A stretch of DNA of 9,817 bases from Thermoplasmatota archaeon (GTDB taxonomy: Bacteria; Pseudomonadota; Gammaproteobacteria; Burkholderiales; Thiobacillaceae): the NCBI GenBank assembly GCA_023475455.1, contig JAMCVR010000013.1, forward strand, positions 1 to 9,817. The letters are read 5' to 3'. A program made the position numbers and the translations under genes. Under the pieces are notes generated by a model. That model was not told where the DNA came from and did no database searches. It saw nothing but the letters and a program-made list of their open reading frames with translations. Shown here piece by piece: positions 6,498 through 9,817 of this stretch (its first letter is position 1; every line of letters begins with the position of its first letter).

Positions 6498-6789
6498 ATG
6501 AAGCCATTTCGCTGGAGGCCGGAGAAAAACGAGACACTCAGGGCAGACCGGGGCGTTTCGTTCGAGCGCATTGTGCGCGGTCGAATCCGGTGGCTTGCCG
6601 GATATCCTGGCCCACCCGAACCAGGCGAAATATCCCAGGCAGCGCGTGCTGGTCATCGCGTGCGACGACTACGCCTATCTGGTGCCGTTTGTCGAAGAGG
6701 AGGATTATTTCTTTCTCAAGACCGCGATCCCAAGCCGCAAGGCGACGCGGGACTGTCTGAATCAAGGTGAAGCCGATGCCGAAAATTGA
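6498..6789 (+). pseudogene. BrnT-like toxin gene broken by a frameshift
   Basis: The start (MKPFRWRPEKNETLRADRG, then VSFERI) and the rest (CAVESGGLPDILAHPNQAKY, then VPFVEEEDYFFLKTAIPSRK) are two halves of one small toxin of a BrnT-related family, but in different frames. The first frame ends its family match at ATT (6570-6572). The second resumes at TGC (6574-6576). Family members have one residue (Val) between these points, so the sequence fits loss of two bases from that codon. Read as is, the first frame would give about 25 native residues and then an unrelated tail. The downstream half ends at TGA 6787-6789 and overlaps the antitoxin by 14 nt. No slippery sequence is seen, so programmed frameshifting is unlikely. 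A sequencing error is possible. Confidence 0.75.
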
Positions 6790-7111
6790 CGGCTTCGAAC
6801 TCGAAATCCTGGGTACCTATGAACAAGGCAAACTGAAATCCGTTGCCACCAAGGCTGAACTCGCGAAGCTCAAGGCAGCCGCGCGTGCGACTGCGATCAA
6901 GGATCGCCGGGTCAGTATCCGGCTTTCCTCCGGCGACCTGAGCGACATTCAGGTGAAGGCGCTTGAGGAAGGGGTGCCGTATCAAATGCTCATCGCCAGC
7001 GTGCTGCACAAATACGTGACGGGTCGTTTGACCGAACAACCCGAACATGGCACCAAGCGCCCCGCGGCCAAGCGCCGCGCCACGTCAGGCAAAGATGGTT
7101 CGCTTCGGTAA
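6776..7111 (+). CDS. Ribbon-helix-helix (CopG-like) antitoxin, partner of the broken toxin
   Basis: A 111-residue protein starting at ATG 6776, which has a good Shine-Dalgarno (AAGGTGA, 6764-6770) about 5 nt upstream. A GTG at 6767 in the same frame lies inside that site and is less likely. The N-terminal part (FELEILGTYEQGKLKSV) contains the short toxin-binding motif typical of this antitoxin group. The DNA-binding ribbon and helices lie at 44-81 (RRVSIRLSSGDLSDIQ, KALEEGVPYQMLIASVLHKY). A basic, disordered-looking tail (KRPAAKRRATSGK) follows. The frame is open and carries no visible damage although its toxin is frameshifted. It may survive as a repressor or as a neutraliser of related toxins. 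Confidence 0.83.
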   Translation: MPKIDGFELEILGTYEQGKLKSVATKAELAKLKAAARATAIKDRRVSIRLSSGDLSDIQVKALEEGVPYQMLIASVLHKYVTGRLTEQPEHGTKRPAAKRRATSGKDGSLR

Positions 7112-7133
7112 CGGTGCCACCCCTTCGCATAGC

Positions 7134-7345
7134 GTGAAACTCGCCGACCCCGCATTATTCAGACAACAGGTGCCGATCGGCGGCGACTGGCGCGACGCCT
7201 GCCAAAACCCGCGCGCAAAGCTTGCGTCGCTGGTTCGACCTGATCCTCGCCCACCGCGACGATCTCGCCGCGATCATGGTGTCCGAGCAGGGCAAGCCGC
7301 TTGCCGAGGCGCGCGGCGAACTCGGTCTATGCCGCGAGGCACGCC
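7134..7345 (+). pseudogene. gabD: Decayed fragment of a succinate-semialdehyde dehydrogenase gene
   Basis: Two stretches match GabD-type aldehyde dehydrogenases. The N-terminus VKLADPALFRQQVPIGGDWR is encoded from GTG 7134 to ~7200. Then AKTRAQSLRRWFDLILAHRD and VSEQGKPLAEARGEL are encoded in a different frame from 7201 to ~7323. Compared with E. coli GabD from memory, about 45 residues between them are missing and the join is out of frame. After GEL one extra base shifts the frame again: VYAA of the family's GEI-SYAASF is readable in the third frame at 7326-7337. Then the match ends. The catalytic Cys and Glu regions and most of the ~480-residue enzyme are gone. It lies directly after the second antitoxin and runs convergently into the 3' end of the dnr-like gene. 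Confidence 0.8.
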
Positions 7346-7361
7346 ATGCCGAGATTGCTCT

Positions 7362-8042
7362 TCAGCTCAAACGCCGCAATGCTTCGATATCGTTGAGCAC
7401 AATGGTGTCGTCGTGCACGTCGATCAGATGTTCGCTACGCAGCTTGGCCAGGGCGCGGGACAGTGTCTCCGGCCGGATGCCCAGGCGCGAGGCGATGATG
7501 TGCTTGGGCATCAATAATCGCACGCTGGGCGAGGCCGCCACCCCTTGCGGCAACTGCTCCAGCAGGTAGCCAATCACCCGCTGTGCGCCACTGTGCAGGG
7601 TCAGGTTGTCGATCTCGTTGATCAGCCCGTGCATGCGCCGGCTCATGCTCGACAACAGCCGCAGGCACAGGTCTCCGTTGCCGCGAAGTAGCCCTAGGAA
7701 ATGCCGGTTATCCAGCGCCGCCAATCGGGTTGCCTCAAGTGCCCGTGCGTAGACCGGGTAGCGTCCACCCATGAACATCGCCGCTTCGGCAAAATAGTGT
7801 CCGCACTGCACCAGGTCCATCACCTTCTCTTCGCCGCTCGGTGCCACGCGACACAACTTGACGACCCCCGACAGGACAAAGAAAAAATGGGTGCATGGAT
7901 CGCCCTGGTCGAAGAGGCACTCGCCCGGCGTCAGTGTGCGAACGGTGGCATGCGCCAACACCGCGTCGAATTCCGGCTCCGCCAATGCGGCCAGGAGGTA
8001 GCCGTCCTTGAGTTGCTGTATGTCCGGGATGCCGATATTCAT
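7362..8042 (-). CDS. dnr: Crp/Fnr family transcriptional regulator, DNR-like (nitric-oxide responsive type)
   Basis: A 226-residue regulator with an N-terminal cyclic-nucleotide-binding-type beta-roll (TPGECLFDQGDPCTHFFFVL, 38-57; FAEAAMFM, 84-91), a long dimerisation helix (~120-147, SRRMHGLINEIDNLTL) and a C-terminal HTH (MPKHIIASRLGIRPETLSRA, 178-197). The recognition helix has E192-T-L-S195-R196, the E--SR pattern that reads TTGAT half-sites in FNR/DNR proteins. The cluster of N-terminal cysteines that holds the FNR iron-sulphur cluster is absent. Together with overall resemblance to Pseudomonas DNR, this points to the DNR/NNR group, which switches on denitrification genes in response to NO. 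ATG 8042 was chosen; a longer reading from 8129 would run through the DNR box. No Shine-Dalgarno is seen. It is divergent from trx-nosR. Confidence 0.83.
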   Translation of the reverse strand: MNIGIPDIQQLKDGYLLAALAEPEFDAVLAHATVRTLTPGECLFDQGDPCTHFFFVLSGVVKLCRVAPSGEEKVMDLVQCGHYFAEAAMFMGGRYPVYARALEATRLAALDNRHFLGLLRGNGDLCLRLLSSMSRRMHGLINEIDNLTLHSGAQRVIGYLLEQLPQGVAASPSVRLLMPKHIIASRLGIRPETLSRALAKLRSEHLIDVHDDTIVLNDIEALRRLS

Positions 8043-8069
8043 GGCCGACAGTGTATCGCAACCGGGCGG

Positions 8070-8083
8070 TTGACCTAAATCAA
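8070..8083. promoter_or_regulatory. FNR/DNR box between dnr and the trx-nosR operon
   Basis: TTGACCTAAATCAA matches the consensus TTGAT-N4-ATCAA in 9 of 10 defined positions. Its centre (8076.5) is 41.5 nt upstream of a transcription start predicted at 8118 from the -10-like GACAAT (8106-8111), the class II activator position for the rightward operon. For the leftward dnr gene the box overlaps the -35 zone of the only -10-like element (TACACT, 8055-8050), so the same site could repress dnr. Confidence 0.8.
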
Positions 8084-8105
8084 GGCGTGGCATCCAATGC
8101 CGCCA

Positions 8106-8111
8106 GACAAT
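8106..8111 (+). promoter_or_regulatory. Predicted -10 element of the DNR-activated trx-nosR promoter
   Basis: GACAAT matches TATAAT at 4 of 6 positions, including the last three bases and A at position 2. It is supported mainly by its exact spacing from the DNR box. No -35 is expected at class II FNR-type promoters. The leader would be about 32 nt. Confidence 0.5.
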
Positions 8112-8149
8112 GGGCCGCATTTCCATCAACCCCTGGATTTCGATCCGCC

Positions 8150-8410
8150 ATGAGAATCGAACTGCTCGTCACTACGCCATGCTCCATCTGCCAACAGGCG
8201 CAGGCGGTGTGGGAGCGGATAGCGGCCGAGCAAAACGTTCCGCTTCACGTCATCGACGTCGCCCATCCGGAAGGCGAAGCGCTCATGACGCGCCTGGCGC
8301 TGAAAACAGTGCCTGCCGTCGTCGTCAACGGCAAGCTCAGCGGCATTGGCGTACCAAGCAAAGAGGACGCCGAGCGAATCATCGGGACGATCGGTTTACG
8401 CGGCGAATGA
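8150..8410 (+). CDS. Small thioredoxin-fold protein with CSIC redox motif
   Basis: An 86-residue single-domain thioredoxin/glutaredoxin-like protein. A first beta-strand (MRIELLVTTP) leads to the redox motif C11-S-I-C14 at the start of a helix. The second beta-alpha-beta half carries the conserved cis-proline (KTVPAVVVNG, Pro55). There is no signal peptide, so it should act in the cytoplasm on thiol-disulfide exchange. ATG 8150 is 32 nt after the predicted DNR-dependent transcription start; only a weak GGAT precedes it. The longer open frame upstream runs through the promoter and is not coding. It is the first gene of the operon, with nosR behind it, so a role in maturing or reducing a component of N2O respiration is plausible but inferred. 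I recognise no specific gene name. Confidence 0.83.
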   Translation: MRIELLVTTPCSICQQAQAVWERIAAEQNVPLHVIDVAHPEGEALMTRLALKTVPAVVVNGKLSGIGVPSKEDAERIIGTIGLRGE

Positions 8411-8579
8411 GCTTGTGATTTCATCATCCTGGGCTATTCCGCTGCAAACAGTTCGGCCGTGGCTGGCCGTTGGAGACGTCCGGCTAATTGATGCGCCATG
8501 CGCCACGGTTGACAAGCCGCGCCGCGACCCCGCAAACACAAGACGGGAGGCCTCCGTTAGACAGCGTGACCCGCGCCCC
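8411..8579 (+). other. Stretch before the nosR signal peptide, probably non-coding
   Basis: No gene is convincing here. It is nominally covered by the nosR frame from GTG 8415, but the translation (ISSSWAIPLQ, DKPRRDPANTRREASVRQRD) has no signal-peptide character. It contains a GGGAGG Shine-Dalgarno-like site (8545-8550) inside a perfect 10-nt palindrome GGAGGCCTCC (8546-8555), and a GTG at 8566 that is one base out of frame with nosR. Confidence 0.4.
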
Positions 8580-9817
8580 GTCTGGAAGACACTTCTCTGC
8601 TTGCTGCTCCTGTTCGCCGCGCTACCCTTGGCCCGCGCGGATATCGCAGCCACCTATCCGCAGGTGCGCACCCTGTTTCCGGCCGCCGACCGGTTCGGTG
8701 AGGTCGAAGGCAATCCCCCTGCCGCACCCGTCTACCGAAACGACCAACTGATCGGCTACGCATTTCTCACCGCGGAAATAATCCGCATCCCGGCCTATTC
8801 CGGCCGGCCGGTCAATGTGCTGGTGGGCATCGATACCGAGGGACGCATCGCGGGCGCGCGCATCGTTCAGCATGAAGAACCGATTCTCGCCGCCGGCGTG
8901 AGTGAAGCGCGGTTGGCGAAATACGTCGATCAGTATCGCGGCAAACCGGCGAGCAACCGCATCGTCGTCGGCGAGCAACGCGAAGGTTATGCCACGGTCG
9001 AGGCCATCTCCGGGGCCACCATCACCGTCATGGTGGTCAATGCCACCATCACCCGTGCCGTCAAAAGGGTGGCGGAATCCCGAGGCATCCAGCCCGCGGA
9101 GACGGAAGCCCGGCCCCATGCGGCGATCGCCGCGCCGCAAGCGGCCGCCCCGCCCCGGCCGACACGTGCGGCGGAAGCCGGACCGGCGCGAACGGTCGGC
9201 CCTCCGTCGGCCGCTGCGCCGGTGTCGCGTGCGGTCACCCCGGCCCCCGCACCGCCGCCGGTCGCCGCGGCCCCCTCCATCGTGCCCCCGGCATTCGCGG
9301 GAGAAGCCGGTGATGAGGATCCCATGTGGCTCACCCTGTGGACACAGCGCAAGCTGGAGATCGCCTTGCTGCTGTCGGGCCTGATCCTGCTAACCGGCAT
9401 CCTGCTGTTCCAGGATTACCTGGCCCAACGTCCGCGCCTCTTGCATCGGGTTCGCTTGGGTTTTCTTCTCTACACTCTGTTTTTCATCGGCTGGTACGCC
9501 CTGGGCCAGTTGTCCATCATCAACGTGCTGACCTTCGTGCAGGCGCTTATGCATCAGTTCAGCTGGGACACCTTCCTCATCGATCCGATGCTGTTCCTGC
9601 TGTGGTCCTTCGTCGCGGTCACGCTGCTGCTGTGGGGACGCGGCGTCTACTGCGGCTGGCTGTGTCCCTTCGGCGCCTTGCAGGAACTCGCCTTCCAGCT
9701 CGCACGCAAGCTCGGCCTGCCGTTTTTCGAGATCCCCCATGTGGTGCACGAGCGCCTGCTGGCACTCAAATTCGTCATTCTGCTGGCCCTGTTCGGACTG
9801 TCCCTGCAATCCATGGG
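8415..9817 (+). CDS. nosR: NosR family flavin/iron-sulphur membrane protein, N-terminal part (cut by window edge)
   Basis: NosR is the membrane electron-transfer protein needed for nosZ expression and nitrous-oxide reductase activity. A signal-peptide-like helix (WKTLLCLLLLFAALPLARA, 8583-8639) precedes a periplasmic FMN-binding domain. That domain carries the flavinylation motif EAISGATIT, with the likely FMN-linked Thr codon at 9018-9020. An Ala/Pro-rich linker (~9075-9323) follows. Then come membrane helices at ~9357-9411, ~9450-9510 and ~9580-9640, and the CxxxCP motif CGWLCPFGALQE (9651-9686) typical of NosR/NirI. The C-terminal helices and ferredoxin-like [4Fe-4S] motifs lie beyond the edge. 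The start is uncertain: the only in-frame GTG/ATG/TTG between the preceding stop and the signal helix is GTG 8415, which adds an unlikely ~56-residue leader. A lost base near 8574 may have disconnected a better GTG at 8566. Identity is confident, start is not. Confidence 0.85.
   Translation, partial: MISSSWAIPLQTVRPWLAVGDVRLIDAPCATVDKPRRDPANTRREASVRQRDPRPVWKTLLCLLLLFAALPLARADIAATYPQVRTLFPAADRFGEVEGNPPAAPVYRNDQLIGYAFLTAEIIRIPAYSGRPVNVLVGIDTEGRIAGARIVQHEEPILAAGVSEARLAKYVDQYRGKPASNRIVVGEQREGYATVEAISGATITVMVVNATITRAVKRVAESRGIQPAETEARPHAAIAAPQAAAPPRPTRAAEAGPARTVGPPSAAAPVSRAVTPAPAPPPVAAAPSIVPPAFAGEAGDEDPMWLTLWTQRKLEIALLLSGLILLTGILLFQDYLAQRPRLLHRVRLGFLLYTLFFIGWYALGQLSIINVLTFVQALMHQFSWDTFLIDPMLFLLWSFVAVTLLLWGRGVYCGWLCPFGALQELAFQLARKLGLPFFEIPHVVHERLLALKFVILLALFGLSLQSM

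Noticed and set aside
6570..6576. Programmed ribosomal frameshift in the second toxin
   Set aside because: No slippery heptamer or following hairpin or pseudoknot is visible, and the family fit requires two missing bases rather than a simple -1 or +1 slip within an intact codon series.
5640..7360. Transposon or integron carrying the TA cassettes
   Set aside because: I found no transposase or integrase frame, no matching terminal inverted repeats and no clear target duplication at the two borders.
7701..8078. Plus-strand open frame opposite the dnr-like gene
   Set aside because: Shadow of a complete Crp/Fnr protein with HTH on the minus strand.
8622..9140. Minus-strand open frame opposite nosR
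   Set aside because: Opposite strand carries the NosR FMN domain with SGAT motif. The minus translation lacks any family signature.
1..9817. CRISPR array, tRNA or rRNA genes
   Set aside because: No regularly spaced direct repeats and no tRNA- or rRNA-like sequence could be recognised by eye on either strand.

Overview
The window looks like part of the chromosome of a GC-rich, facultatively denitrifying betaproteobacterium. The grounds are high GC with C/G-biased third positions, an HDOD-domain histidine kinase paired with a response regulator, a PBP7-type endopeptidase, a DNR-like Crp/Fnr regulator, and the start of a nosR gene. The organism assignment is inferred from gene content; no rRNA or other marker gene is present.

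Layout. (1) 1-2441, minus strand: an HDOD-GAF-histidine kinase (468-2441) followed 20 nt downstream by a response regulator cut by the left edge (1-447), a two-gene signalling operon. (2) 2592-3563, plus: pbpG, a periplasmic D,D-endopeptidase, divergent from the kinase and followed by a very strong hairpin (3583-3620). (3) 3701-5687, plus: an auxin-efflux-carrier (AEC) family permease and a beta-hydroxyacid dehydrogenase overlapping by 4 nt, then a second 4-nt overlap into the first ~33 codons of a glycerate/hydroxypyruvate reductase gene (hprA-like) that is cut off. (4) 5690-7111, plus: a small accessory segment with two toxin-first toxin-antitoxin (TA) cassettes. The BrnT/CopG-type pair at 5824-6388 is intact. 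In the second pair (6498-7111) the toxin has lost two bases and the antitoxin is intact. A dispersed-repeat-like hairpin lies between them. (5) 7134-~7345: a decayed fragment of a gabD-type succinate-semialdehyde dehydrogenase gene. (6) 7362-8042, minus: a DNR-like regulator without FNR-type N-terminal cysteines. (7) 8150-9817, plus: a thioredoxin-fold protein (CSIC) and the first part of nosR, which runs off the right edge.

How it fits together. The right end looks like a nitrous-oxide respiration locus. A near-perfect FNR/DNR box (8070-8083) sits between the divergent dnr and trx-nosR genes, exactly at the class II activator position (-41.5) for a -10-like GACAAT. The middle looks like an insertion/decay zone: a 5'-truncated-away metabolic gene on one side, a shredded metabolic gene on the other, and TA cassettes between. 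The most notable points are the frameshifted toxin with a retained antitoxin, the broken genes on both sides of the TA segment, and an unusually short NosR periplasmic region in which an Ala/Pro-rich linker replaces the usual second periplasmic part. I did not find a clearly new multi-gene system.
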